Assembly (NCBI GenBank): GCA_001600415.1
Contig: BCJX01000010.1
Location: 220,868-284,867 of the forward strand
Length of the DNA: 64,000 bases
Source of the DNA: Pascua guehoae
Taxonomy: Eukaryota > Basidiomycota > Tremellomycetes > Trichosporonales > Trichosporonaceae
Direction: 5' to 3'
The notes below the pieces were generated by a model. It was given only the letters and a program-made list of their open reading frames with translations, was not told the DNA's origin and did not search any database. Positions 43,009-55,428 of this stretch are shown one piece after another. The position numbers were made by a program, and so were the translations under genes. Each line of letters opens with the position of its first letter. The first letter of the stretch is position 1.

Positions 43009-45790
43009 TCACTGCCTCCGCGCGGGACGGGGGCGGGCAAACCCACCCCCCGTGTTGCCGCCTACACGGGGCCCAAACGCGTCAAACGCGTTGCGGATGC
43101 GGTCCTTGCTGTCCCCGTCGTCGTCGGTGGGGGCCGACGCGGAGCGGGCAGGTCCCGGGGGGTTGGACCGGGGCACGGCCGTGTCGCTCGTCGACGTTGG
43201 GGGCTGGGCGCGGCCAAAGCCTGCGGGGGCCGGGGCGCCGAATACGGGCGCGGGACCGGGGGGACGGGTAAAGCCGCGGTACTTGCCCGAGAGGAGTTGT
43301 TTCTGGTGCTGGGGCTCTGGGGCCTTTCCAAAGCCCGCGGGGGCGGGGGCGCCAAAGACGGCCTGGGTGCTGGGGAGGGGGAGCGAGCTGGAGTGGCGTG
43401 CGGCTGGGCGAGATGAGGAGGTGGTGTCGGCGGGGAGGGCGTCCTTGAGGTGGCGTGCGGCCAGGTCCGACTTGTCGCTCTCCTCGAGCTTGCCCAAGAT
43501 TTCAATGCCGGCCTTGTCCATTGCGTCCTGCTGGATGCCGCGGACCGTCGTGCTGTACACCATCCGGAAGCGCACGGGCGAGCCCGGCGGGCACCAGTAG
43601 ATGAACAGCACGCGGCCCTTGGACGGCGCGGCGGGTGAGGGCGAGCGGGCGGGCGAGGGCGCGCGGACCTCGGCCTCGGCCTCGGCGTCCGCCTGCGTGT
43701 CGTCAATGCTCAGGCGCGCAACGTCATCGCTGAGGTCGCTGTCGTCCTTGGGCGCATCTGCCGCACCCTCCCCCTGGTCCTTGGCCTCGCCGTCGTCGGC
43801 CTTTTTCTCATCCGCGTCCCAGCGCGGCGCATCGCTCGCGTCCACCGCACGCGCGCCGCCAGTCGTGGCCTGGAACATGTTGCGCGCCGCCGCAGGCTTG
43901 GACGGCGACGCCGGCCGCGGCGCCGCGACCGGCTTGGGTGGTGGCGGCGTGGGGTACGAGTAGAAGACGTACGCGGGCGACTTATCCGGCACCTTGGACG
44001 CGACTTCCTCGGGCTTGCATGCCTCGGACCGCAGGAGCTTGATCGCCTCCGTGTTCTTCGGGTCAATTTCCTGTGAGGTTAGTGTGGGCAACAGCAGGAG
44101 CATCGGTGAGTGCTTCAGTGATCGATTCTGGGTGACGAGCCGTGGATGATTTCACCCCCACAGCTCATAGCTACTCGCAGCACTACAGCTGCACCTCAAC
44201 CCAAGCACCAAAAGCACTCACCAGAGTCACAATCCACCCGTCATCGCTCCGCTCGGCAACCTTGGCAAGCGCGTCCATCACACCGTCTTGCCACTGCGTC
44301 TTGCCCCCGAGGCCAATGACGGCCTTGCGGCGCGCTGCTGCCGTCTCAGTATCAAGCGCGATCCGCTTTGCCTCCTCGGCCTCGGCGGCCTTGATCTCTG
44401 CGAGCGCGGCTTCCGACGCGGTCAGGGGCGGCGGCGACTCCATGTGCTTCAGGTGCGCCTTGAGTGCTCCGGGCGTGAGGTCCTTCTGCGCGCGTTAGAG
44501 TGGTGCGGGAGGGAGGGATGTGTGACGTAGCCATTGTTGGACAAGAGTAGAGGCTGGGTGCCGCGTGGAGCGCGTAATGTCAACAAGCTCAACGACGTCT
44601 CGGAGCACTGACGGCAACCTGTCCCGGTTGCAGCGGTGCGGTTGCAGCGGTGAGGTTGCAGTTGCGAGCATCACAAACTCAAGCCGCAGAACAAACAGCC
44701 CACAACCACCCAGCACAAAGGCGTCGCACAGCCGCCAAGCCAACATAACGCAATCAATCCACAGCCACCACACTGCCATCTGCGCGCACCACCCAAACAA
44801 GACCCCGCAGCATGACCAAACTCACAACCGAAGTGGCAAACCAGTCGTGCTTGAAGTGTCCCGCACCGAGGGCCTTCATCAGCCCCGACCGCGACGACGC
44901 CTGGAGCATCTTGGCGCGCACCTGCGTGTCAGCGACGTACGTATGTTGCGATCGGTGATCGGGCTTCGGGCGACGTGGGCCGAGTGCCACGAGGTGCAGT
45001 CCACCATGTGCGGGGAGGGCGCGATGGTGGTGGTGGGCAGAGGAGTGTGGTGTCCGCCAGCGATTCTCCGGTGTAGAACCAAGCACCGCGCACCGACGTC
45101 CGAGCCCACCTCGCCCAGTCCAACTCGCTCTGCGCTCGACCGCTCTGCACTGCTCTGCACCGCTCTGCGCTCGATCGCTCACGCCCACGCTCGCCCACAC
45201 CAGCTCGCACTCGCTGGCGCTCGCTCGCTCGCGGCGCACTCACCCCAGCGTCGTCGGGCACAAACGTGACCATCATCCACTCGTAGGCGCCGCCGACGCG
45301 CGAGTCGAGGCGGTACGCAAACGACGCGGGCGTCTTGGGGCTCGGGAGCGCAGAGGGCAGGAGGGTAATGTCGGCCGCATAGTCGCCAGAGGGCGCGAGG
45401 GTCGTGAGGTGCTGGAACGAGTCTGGGGTTAGCTGGTGTGTCGAAACGGAACTGGTGGGAGTAGTGGTGGGAGCCGTGGAGTGTGTGGGTGTGGAGTGTT
45501 TGGATCGGACAGGGTTGGCCGGAGGTCTGCGCGGGACAGGTGTGCTGGCGCGGTTGGACAAACTCTCCCATGCAGATATCCTACACCACGACACACAGCT
45601 CCACTGGAGGCAACGTCTCCTTACTCCGCTATACCCCATGCCATCCGACACCATCGTGCATCCCAACACGGCCCAACTCACCGCCCTCGATGGTAAACAC
45701 GACGGCGCGGACATTGTCGGCGTTGCTCTGCGCGTCGGCGAACGCGGTGCCAATCGCGGGCGGAACCTTGATGCCCGAAGGAGCGGACAT
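43009..45790 (-). CDS. TWF1: Twinfilin, actin-monomer binding protein
   Basis: Two ADF-homology domains that sequester ADP-actin monomers and affect barbed ends. Exons 45790-45682, 45422-45244, 44921-44826, 44485-44222 and 44070-43009 encode 569 residues, far longer than the usual 330-350. ADF-H 1: FADAQSNADNVRAVVFTIEG, FAYRLDSRVGGAYEWMMVTF, VPDDAGVRAKMLQASSR. ADF-H 2: WQDGVMDALAKVAERSDDGW, then YVFYSYP, a low-complexity insertion of about 110 residues (257-369), and VLFIYWCPPGSPVRFRMVYS. The C-terminus has two FGAPAPAGFG repeats and is Pro/Gly/Arg-rich. Intron 3 (322 nt) carries a CTCTGC-type repeat near 45140-45180. Head-to-tail with RPP1. Confidence 0.92.
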
Positions 45791-46150
45791 GTTTGGGTAT
45801 CGATAGAGGTGTGAGGGGGGATGAAGAGGAGAGACGAGGTGAGCGGTAAAGAGAGGATCGAGGAGGAGGATCAAGGAGTGACTTGGCACCCAGGTGGGGG
45901 TCGGTGGCTGCCCGCCAGCGATTCAGGCACGGAACGAGGTCTGACGTCGTGGCCCGCCGGGCGGCGGAGGGGTGCATGCGTCCATGTGGCGCGTGTGGCA
46001 CCACCAATCAAAGGTTGCAACTGACCATCAACAGTCATCAACAGATTCTAGTGCAAGTTGTACAGATGGTCAACGCATAGCGTGCAGTCCGCACAGCATG
46101 GCTGACGGCCGAGTACACTGGCATATAATACCACCCCCTACATGCATGCA
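45791..46150. other. Intergenic twinfilin / RPP1
   Basis: 360 bp between the twinfilin start and the RPP1 stop, both on the minus strand. No gene seen; should hold the twinfilin promoter. Confidence 0.4.
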
Positions 46151-47837
46151 CTACTTTTTGGCCTTCTTCTTCTTGACTCCTCCCTCGCCTGCGCTCGGGC
46201 GCTTCCTGTCCTCCTTGACGGCGACACTCCCATCGCCGACGTTGCTTTCCTTTGCTGAATCTTCGGCCTCTCCTGGAGGCGGCACGATACGTGGGGCTGA
46301 GAGCACGGCCTTGTACGTCCGCCTCGCCTCTGGTGGGTTAGCTTGGCTCAACTCCGGTGACCCACGGGAGCGTAGAAGAACCATCTTGGGTGTTTTGGAA
46401 ACGGCCTCCTTTGCGAGGTTGGCTGGGACGCCGAGAATTGTGGCACTGGGTGTAAGCACGCAAAGGTCAAAAACTTTGACAGGTAATCGCTACAAAACAT
46501 CATGGACCTCGAAACTTTGAGATTTATACTCACAGATTCACGATGTCGATTGGCCCACGCACGCCCTCGGTGCTCCCACCGGGTCCCGACGAAAAGATGA
46601 TACCCTTCCCGCCAGTGACACGAATGAGCTCACGCGCGTTGGTCATAAAGTTCTGGCGGTAGCGCCGAGCCGCATCTGGAGGAACGGAGCGGGATGGGAA
46701 GAGACCTGCAGAGTAGAGAATCTCAAACTAGGCGGTCAGCTTTTGAACTCCTCTTTCGGTGAACCCCGAGGGGCCGCCACGCCCCTCCCACGACTTTGGC
46801 TGGAAGAGCCCATGGGTCCATAGACGACCTCTACGAGCTGACTCACAACGACCCCGTTGCGCTGCGCGGTACGAATCTGCTTCCAGTTCAGGCGGAAGTG
46901 ATACGGGCGCTCATGAAGAGGGACGGTGATGATGGAGAGCTGGGGTGAGCATGCGCACCGGTCATGCGAGCGAACAGTTCTGCTAAGGGTGGACTCCCAC
47001 TAGCAGGCTGCCACTCACCTGGTTTGGCCCCGGGTTGGCCAGATCGGTACACGCGAGCTGGAGTGCCTTGTCGCTCCCAACGTACGCGGACAAAATGTCG
47101 TAGTCGCGCAGAGCCAAGGTGTTACCAGCCGTCTGGTTGTTAGCTCACGCCAAACTATTGGGAAAGCTAACTCACAACGGGATGCACCTTGCCGTCATCG
47201 ATGCGCATGTGAAAGCGAGTGACCTGTACCATTGCGGGCTGGGACGGCGTCGAGGATTGCGCAGAAGGCCCGGCAAAGCGTGGGTCGAGTTGAGGGAAGG
47301 GAAGGATGCGGTCCTCTGGTGAGCCAAAGGGGCATGGTGGGACAACGTTCGATGCTTGAGAGGCAGCAATAGTGTTAGCCACAACAGTATATCCCACTGT
47401 TAGGTTAGCAGAGCAATGGCGAATAAATGAAGAAAAGTGAGAAAGGTGAAAGAGATGTGTGGAAAGAAAGAACAAGAAGGGAAACCAAGGAATTAAACTA
47501 GAGGTTTGTCCATGCGCGCCAAATCTCCCCGCCATCACCTTCCTCGGTCGTGCTTTCCTTCCTTGGTCGCCTCGCCTTCCTCGGTGATTCTTTCCTTCCT
47601 TCCTTCCTTCCTTCCTTCCTTCCTTCCTCGCTCAACTCGGGTTCAGGAAAGGCAGACATACTCACAGTGACCAGCAAGAGCAACAGAACGAGACACTTCT
47701 GCCCGCTCAGTCGCGCTCAATCCAGCCCAGCAATCCGTGGGCCGGACAGCCTCCTCCTTGGCCTTGCCCTTGTCCTTCTTCTTCTTGGACAGCGCGGCCT
47801 CTGGAGCAGGGAATGGGAGATAGAGGTCGTAATACAT
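46151..47837 (-). CDS. RPP1: RNase P/MRP subunit p30 (RPP1)
   Basis: Protein subunit of nuclear RNase P and RNase MRP, acting in tRNA 5' and rRNA processing. Exons 47837-47666, 47396-47176, 47132-47019, 46939-46847, 46727-46534 and 46445-46151 encode 362 residues. The TIM-barrel-like family pattern is visible: MYYDLYLPFPAP, LGYTVVANT, NTLALRDYDILSAYV, LQLACTDLANPGPNQLSIIT, the central HFRLNWKQIRTAQRNGVVFE with ILYSAG, and LIRVTGGKGIIFSS, then GVRGPIDIVNLATILGV. The C-terminal tail is Lys-rich (KKKKAKK), a nuclear/nucleolar signal. Intron 1 contains a TTCC microsatellite. Divergent from PRMT1 with 444 bp between starts. Confidence 0.93.
47591..47629 (+). repeat. (TTCC)n microsatellite in RPP1 intron 1
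   Basis: About nine TTCC units, inside the intron 47665-47397; on the RPP1 strand it reads GGAA. Confidence 0.95.
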
Positions 47838-48281
47838 GGCGGTCAATGTCCGTGTTGGTGCTTGTAATGGTGTAAAATGCAATGGCGAGTGAGGAAAGCA
47901 AACGTGTTGTTGGTGTCGTTTGTCCTTGTTGCCATGGCTCAATGACCTGCAACAACTTTGGCCCACAACCTCCACCGCCAGGCACCGTTATCAGACCAAT
48001 CAACCACGTGGTTCGCCGAGTAATATTTTTTTGTGCACGTCATTTTCCGAAAACCTGATGCCTCGAGGATCTGTCTTCTGGCGCCCTGGGTGGCCTGGGT
48101 GTGTTGACGCGCTCATGACTGACAAAAGTTGCACGGCCCGGGCCAGGACGGACGACCTGGACTGGATGGAAGAATAATTACAAGAAACAATCCTCACCCC
48201 CACCCTCTACTATCAAAAACACACACATACATACATACCCACCCTCTCACCACCCCCCACCCTTGCCACCGCCGCGTCACC
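47838..48281. promoter_or_regulatory. Divergent promoter RPP1 / PRMT1
   Basis: 444 bp between divergent starts. The last 90 bp before 48282 are a C/A/T-rich leader with almost no G. Confidence 0.45.
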
Positions 48282-49754
<1,473 letters not shown>

Positions 49755-50208
49755 GCATGCTCTGGCGGGGGGAGATCGTAAAGGACGCTGACACTTACCA
49801 GGTCGTAATCGTCATTCTCGCACACACCTGTCTGTCGCCTCCTGTCCGCGCTGTATCTGCCACTCGGGCTCTTCTCTCACCACCCCCTTCGTCCCGTCTT
49901 GCTCGATCACATCGGCATCAATCACCCGCACACCCATTCACACAACAGGTACTAAGAATGCCTGGCCTAGTAGAAGTGCATTGTACGATACCCCCCATGC
50001 AACGCTGCTCCGCGCGGCGACTGTCTGACTATTCTTGCTGGCCGTTGTTTGTTCCAGTTGCGAAGAGTGATGATTCTTGTTCTGGTTGCAAGTGACTCAT
50101 GGGGCGAGAGCTGCGGTTGTACCTTACATGATGTTGATTCTATGGTCTACTGCCTCCTCGCGCTGCCCTTGCGTGCGCATCACATTCTTCGCCAACCTTC
50201 TACCTACA
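49755..50208. other. Convergent intergenic region PRMT1 / BAG
   Basis: 454 bp between two converging 3' ends; no gene seen. Contains GCTGACACTTACCAG at 49786-49800, an ideal branch-acceptor pair possibly used by PRMT1. Confidence 0.4.
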
Positions 50209-50835
50209 CTATGCGCCGAGACGCTTGCGCTCACCCCACGCATCGTCGACCTTTGTGAGGGCGCCCTGCACGCGCCGGACCCCCTCCTTGCGCTCCTTGC
50301 GCGCCTCGGTCCAGCCCGAGGGAATCTCCACGCCGTCGAGGTCGAGCAAGCCGCGGAGGAGGAACTCGGACAGGCGCGCATGTTCGACCTGGAGGGCCTC
50401 AAACTTTGGAATAACTTTGGGGCGGTTGGTGGCATGTGGGTCCGTCTGCGACACAAACGTCACAATGGCCGGGGTGAGGGGGTCGACGACGCTCGCGACA
50501 TAGCTTCGAATCCAGTCGGCGAGCACCTCTTCCGAGTCGGTCTCGGGCTGCTTGTTCTTCTTCTTGACCGGCTGCGGGGGCGGGGCGGGCGCCGGCGCGC
50601 TCGGCACGGGGCCCTCCTTGCCCACGAGCACGAGGGTGGAGCCGTCCTGGATCCCGTACGCGCCAATCGTCAACGAGGGGTCCTTGAGCACCGCGCCGCG
50701 GTAGACGAGCTTGAGCTGCGTCGGCTCCAGGCCCGTCTGGTGCGAGAGCGTGCCCACAAGCTGCGAGAGGGGTGTCAAGGATGGGTTTGGGATAGGGACA
50801 TTGAACCTGTTGGTCAGTCGATGCCGGCACACAAG

Positions 50836-50869
<34 letters not shown>

Positions 50870-51015
50870 CCCCGGCGCTTTCCTCCTATCGGCACCTCTC
50901 CCCCACGCTCCACCCTCGTGCCGACTCACTTATCCCTCCCCCACTTGACGTGCACGATAATCTGCCCCGACTCGTTCTCGGCCTGCGCCCGACGGAATGG
51001 ATTGCGGAAAGACAT
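50209..51015 (-). CDS. UBL-BAG domain co-chaperone (BAG1-like)
   Basis: Predicted Hsp70 nucleotide-exchange factor. Exons 51015-50930 and 50806-50209 encode 227 residues. A ubiquitin-like domain (GQIIVHVKWGRDKFNVPIPN to LKLVYRGAVLKD and GAYGIQDGSTLVLVG) is followed by a Pro/Ala/Lys linker and a C-terminal BAG-like three-helix region (VLADWIRSYVASVVDPLTP ... PKFEALQVEHARLSEFLLRG, LDLDGVEIP, REGVRRVQGALTKVDD-type helix). This layout matches fission-yeast Bag101/Bag102 and animal BAG1. The 123-nt intron contains a run of 28 G on the coding strand yet keeps a CTGAC branch and CAG acceptor. Confidence 0.88.
50839..50873 (+). repeat. Poly-C/poly-G tract inside the BAG intron
   Basis: 28 C residues (50839-50866), one T, then six C; G-rich on the transcribed gene's coding strand. 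Length may be uncertain in assembly. Confidence 0.95.
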
Positions 51016-51986
51016 GGCCGCGCGGTAGATTAATGGGGGGTGCTGCGTGTGAGCGTAAGCTTGAGGGCGGCAGTCAGAGTGAGGTTCTGGGTTTGGCAGT
51101 CGACGTGGTGTGCCAGGTGACCCAGCTGGCACGCTGCCCATGCTGCCCAGATGCCCAGATCATGAGGCACGTGTCTTAGGCTGCGATCGAAACAACCCCC
51201 CAGACGCGCCGCGCGGAATGGGCGCCATGCTGTGCCCCGCTACGACCGACTAGCACTCACTGAGAAAGTATGTAGATGTCTAGGGCACGTTGATGGAAGT
51301 CGCGGTGGTAAGCAGTTGGTTGATGAGGTAGAAGTTTGAAGTGTAAGCCAGTCTGGGGCTATTGTTAACGGTTGAAACGGCGCGTGGAGGCTCGGCACGG
51401 TAGGTCAGGATGTAGGGGGTAGGCCTTGGCAACCAACTTGGCAAGCAAGCAAGCGGAACCAGATCCAAATCCATTCAGGGTGGTGGCACATCCATGTGAG
51501 CCAGAGAGCAGACAAGGGGCCAAGGGGGCAGGGCGACGCGCGACGCGGTGCGTGCCATGCTGGCTCTTGAGCTCTTGAGCATTGTTGCCATGTTGCCATG
51601 ATAAATGATAATCGTCATGTTGTTGTTGTTGTTTGCCACCCCAACAATGTGCACGTTTTATACACACTGCTTTATAATACACATCACTCCAGTCCAGTCA
51701 CCCATTGTCATGTTTCCTTCCTTCCTTCCTTCCTTCCTTCCTTCCTTCCTTGCTCCACACGCATCCATCACATCCCACACCTCAACCACCTCACTCACAT
51801 CTCACACTTTTACATCCCCTCTTCTTCTCCCATCCCTCGCCTCCCTCTTTCCCTCTCTCGATTTGCACCACCCATCCAAATCTCTCCATTCCAATCACTT
51901 CTCCCCTTCAGTCTTCATTCTCTCTTCTCCCTGCCACCTCCACTTTACCCACGCCACGCCCGATCCTTTCCAACAAGCATCTTAAC
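51016..51986. promoter_or_regulatory. Divergent region BAG / F-box-like gene A, including gene A leader
   Basis: Contains TTTATAATAC (about 51671-51680), a TTCC microsatellite and then 230 bp of C/T/A sequence almost without G leading to the split start codon at 51987. An upstream ATG at 51710 opens a low-complexity frame that stops at 51985. Confidence 0.5.
51713..51751 (+). repeat. (TTCC)n microsatellite
   Basis: About nine TTCC units in the leader of F-box-like gene A; same unit as in RPP1 intron 1. Confidence 0.95.
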
Positions 51987-53052
51987 AGTGAGCGCACTTC
52001 CCCAATCCATTCCTTCCTCGGCCTCGGAACCTTGTCTCACATCAGTGTCGGACCGACGCTGGACACGCTCGCGTCTCGGCCCCCCTTGGCTCGACCGCTA
52101 CGTCTTTGGTTTTGCCAGTCCCCTCCTCCCCGACGAGCTCGTCGAAATGATCGTCATTGAAGCGCGTTCTTCCGGACACCTCGCCACCATTGCTGCAATG
52201 GCACGCTGCAACAAGGCCATGCACGCGCTTGTCGTCCCCGTCCTCTATCGCAGTTTGACCATCAATCCCGACAACTTCTATCGCGTCTTTTCCGGCCTCA
52301 AGAAACCATCCAACAGCCAAAGCGTCTATCAAAGCAACGACCCACGGTGCAAGTACAAGCTCGCCTGCTTCAAATTGGTCAAATCCGCGGTCGTAGCTGG
52401 GGACCTTGGTGGTTTCAAGAGACGCCATCTTCGCGAACTGGCCAAAGGCAAATCCAAGAAGCCTAGCCCCTCCTTCTTCCCTAATGTTGAGACGCTCCGA
52501 TTGAACAAGGTTCCACTATGCTGCCACACCGATGCGCTTCCCAGCCTGTTCCACAGCCCTCGCCACATTTGCCTTACCGGCCAACTCGTATGTTTCCCGT
52601 GCCTCCCCTGCGATAACGTCTATTGTTTATGCGGGACATACCGCCAATCACTCGCTGCCCACTGTCAAGACCTTTTCAGCAATTGGAGTGTGGATACACT
52701 CACGTACCACGGCTCCTACAACATGTCCATCGCCTGTCCGCAAGGCGCGGCTGTGCGTGCGTTTCCGACTGTGTCGGCCATCAATGATTTCTACGCCGCA
52801 AGGCTGGTGCCTCGTGCGACGGACTATTATAACCTTGACGTTCTCCGTCCTCGCTCTGTAGAGCTCGTGGTTACCTCTGCGCTCTCCTCAACTGTTATCG
52901 ACACCATCAATAATCGCTGGCAAGAGTTCACCGAGGGCAAGGTCAAGAACGACGGGCGGGACTACACGCCGCCCCCAATTACTTGGACCGGGACGGCGGA
53001 CGCGCTTCCTTGCATCGTATGTGGATCCAAGTCGGCTGAGCCTCTCAGGTGA
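51987..53052 (+). CDS. F-box-like gene A of the PCxVCG family
   Basis: First of three paralogues. Model: A at 51987, intron 51988-52045 (GTGAGC ... CTCACATCAG), then TG at 52046 onward, so the ATG itself is split. The result MSDRRWTRSRLGPPWLDRYV aligns with gene C (MSDDVWTTDFPWLDRDSFGG); no other in-frame ATG exists before the domain. F-box-like helices: LLPDELVEMIVIEA, HLATIAAMARCNKAMHALVV, VLYRSLTINPDN. Then FFPNVETLRLNKVPLCCHTD, an internal cysteine cluster CFPCLPCDNVYCLC, VDTLTYHG and AAVRAF, ending ITWTGTADALPCIVCGSK plus SAEPLR. About 336 residues. The stop overlaps a GTGAGT donor; splicing to 53103 would end it LRIL at 53112. F-box proteins recruit substrates to Skp1-cullin ligases; that role is inferred. 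Confidence 0.7.
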
Positions 53053-53112
53053 GTAGGCTGGTGTGGGTGTTGTCATCATGCAGCGCCGCTGATGCTTGCA
53101 AGGATTCTGTGA

Positions 53113-53474
53113 ATGTACATAGCTCTTGTTTCCACTCCTGTACCTGACACGATACTAGTTCAAGTCTCTTTTGTGTTTTCTAGTCGTTCGTGCTTCTCTT
53201 CAAACCACGCTTCACCCTGTGAGTTGCACCTTGTAGAAATCATGCAGCATTGTACCCTGTGCGTGGAAAACACAGTGGGATACCCAGTTTGGTGATATTT
53301 GGATACGATCGAGGTCATCTGGATTAGGCCAGATGCCTAACTGGAATACGAGGAGGACCCCAACGGTAATGTTGTTGCTGTTCGTCTACAAAGGGAGCAG
53401 ACGACAACTTGAGCTTCGGGCAGCATACTTACCCACAACTCTACATCGAACAACGAGGACTCGTACAGACTCTA
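53113..53474. other. Intergenic, genes A and B converge
   Basis: About 360 bp, lower GC; no gene seen. Confidence 0.4.
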
Positions 53475-54780
53475 CTACGCGTACATGTCCATGGTAGTGC
53501 GCACAAACTCTCCCTCCCCATACGCCCATCGCGCCTGGGGCGGGGTAAACGCAAAGAACTTGAGCTGCGCGTCCACATCGTCCCGTTTGGGCCACGGCTC
53601 GAGTACCCCAGTACGGGTGTGACACCGCGGCGCTTGCTCTTGTTCGAGCTCGTGGCGCGCCGCATCGTAACCGAGATCCCACCAGAACCCACCGTTATGG
53701 AGCCACTCGTCGCGAAGCTTGTCGCGGTGGTCTTCGGTGCGCTGTGCAGCCTCACCAAGGACGCGGGCGATGCGGCGCGTCTCGTCGGCGTCGGCGGCGT
53801 GTTTGAGCAGGCCCGAGAGCTGGGCACGGGTGAGGTAACCGCCCGACGCAAACAAGGCGATATTCTCAATAACGTGGAATGGGAGCGGGATGGGTCCGCG
53901 GTTCTGTCCGCGGCTCTGGCCTCGGAGCATGCATGATGCGCGCAAACGAGAGGACGCGAAAGACGGCCGCGTGGACGCGCGACCGGAGGCGCGCGTTGCG
54001 CGCGCAGATGGCAGTGACGCGCGCGCTCCAGAACCACGAGCCAAAGTGCATTTCCCAATGTGGGATGCCGGGTAGTGGCATGCCTACGGTGAAGGTTCCG
54101 ACGGGACACTGGTTGGCCATCTTCCAGTCGTCGATACGTCCGCCGGGAGCGGTGCGGGTGCAGACCTGCCGTCCGCTGTGCGGTCGGCATTGGCGACATA
54201 CAGAAGTGATGGTCGTGTTGCGCTCGAGGGCGTGTAGGAAGGCGCCGTGTCCCGCGCCTGGACATTCGAGATAGATAAACTCGATTTTGGTGCGCAGAAT
54301 CAAGGCAGCGACGGCTTGCATGTCGAGACCGAAGGGTAGGAGCGATTGGAGGCTGGTCACATGCAGGTCATCCAGAATGGCTCTCGTGTAGCCCCCTATC
54401 TCGAGATATGTGGCAACCATATCGTTCACCGCCCGTACAAGTTGTCCTTCTTCGACGTCCATCCATGGTATGTTGACAGATATCCTTGGGGGATCGTCAC
54501 CCTCGAGCGTTGCTGTGACTTTGGGCACGCTGTTGGCATGGGCAAGCCAGTACGATGCGGAATGTCGCAACGGAGGCCCGCCCCCGGCGGGCCTCCCTCT
54601 TCCTCCCTCGCCTTCCCTCCCGCCTATTGCGAACCCTATAGACGTCGGGTCAGGCTCGGTCGTTGTCGGTCGGCACCGCCGGGGGCGGTTGCTGTCGCGG
54701 GCGACATTGCTTGATTGCCATTGCAGGCCTGGGGTTTGCAGAACGACTATCACACCCCGGGTTCTAGGTGGGGGTGCCAT
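53475..54780 (-). pseudogene. Gene B: leucine-rich/F-box-like gene with a +1 frame break
   Basis: On the opposite strand inside the F-box cluster but not obviously a member of the same family. From MAPPPRTRG at 54780 (or a later Met) the frame gives leucine-rich helix/strand units (VRAVNDMVATYLEIGG, QAVAALILRTKIEFIYLEC, GAFLHALERNTTITS) and RNARLRSRVHAAVFRVLSFA. Close to 53925 coding potential jumps by one base to GPIPLPFHVIENIALFASGG (F-box-like helix) and YLTRAQLSGLLKHAADADET, ending at 53475. No usable donor exists near the junction, so one extra base (or two missing) breaks the frame. Either a young pseudogene, a sequencing error or recoding. Its 5' part contains repeat copy 1. About 430 residues if joined. 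Confidence 0.55.
54570..54633 (+). repeat. Palindrome-headed dispersed repeat, copy 1
   Basis: Begins with perfect 11-bp inverted arms GGAGGCCCGCC / GGCGGGCCTCC around CCC (54572-54596), then a C/T-rich tail ending CTATTGCGAAC. The same unit recurs at 56635-56700 in the same orientation. Copy 1 overlaps the reading frame of gene B. Confidence 0.85.
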
Positions 54781-55428
54781 GGTGTGGGTTGGTGGATCAA
54801 GTGGATTGATGGGTGGGGTGGAGGGGGTCAAGGATGGATGAGATGAGATGAAGACAGCTAGATTCCTTGCTCGATGTTGTCTCTGTTCCGCCCATGGATG
54901 CTGTACGCCGGGGTACCGGCGCGCGCGTAAGCTAGACATGAAACGCGTTCCTCGGCAAACCTAAACGTCGTCGCCGCCACAGCCCGTTGCAGCAAAGGTG
55001 TGTACGCACTCACCCAACGTCTCGTGTGCCTGTGCTCTATCACCACTTGAAGGTTCATGGGACTCTGCGCTCTCGTTTGCCCCACTCTTGATGCCACCTG
55101 ACCCTTGCAAAACGCCATGGAGCAGAAGGTTCAGTTGGAATACAGACCAGGGTTAGTTTGCAGAGTTGGTAGTGGACCATGCATGCAATGCGAGCTTGTT
55201 TCTTGACCAGGCGAAACGTACCCAGTCACTATGGTAGGTCGGGTGCATGGTGACGGCGTCGAATACAGCATGACGCCACACACAAGTTCAACCACCGCAC
55301 ATGCCGCGCCCATCCATCCATCCATCCCACAGACCACAAGTCTACACTGCCCACACTGCCCACAGATGGTCATTATTTCAAACCCTGTCCTTACATCTCA
55401 CTCTTCACACCTTGTCACATTCGACACC
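54781..55428. promoter_or_regulatory. Divergent region gene B / gene C
   Basis: 648 bp between divergent starts; the last 180 bp are a C/A/T-rich leader of gene C. No gene seen. Confidence 0.4.

Noticed and set aside
51598..51986. Upstream extension of gene A in the same open frame
   Set aside because: Translation is Pro/Ser/Leu-rich leader sequence including a microsatellite; alignment with genes C and D starts only at the split ATG.
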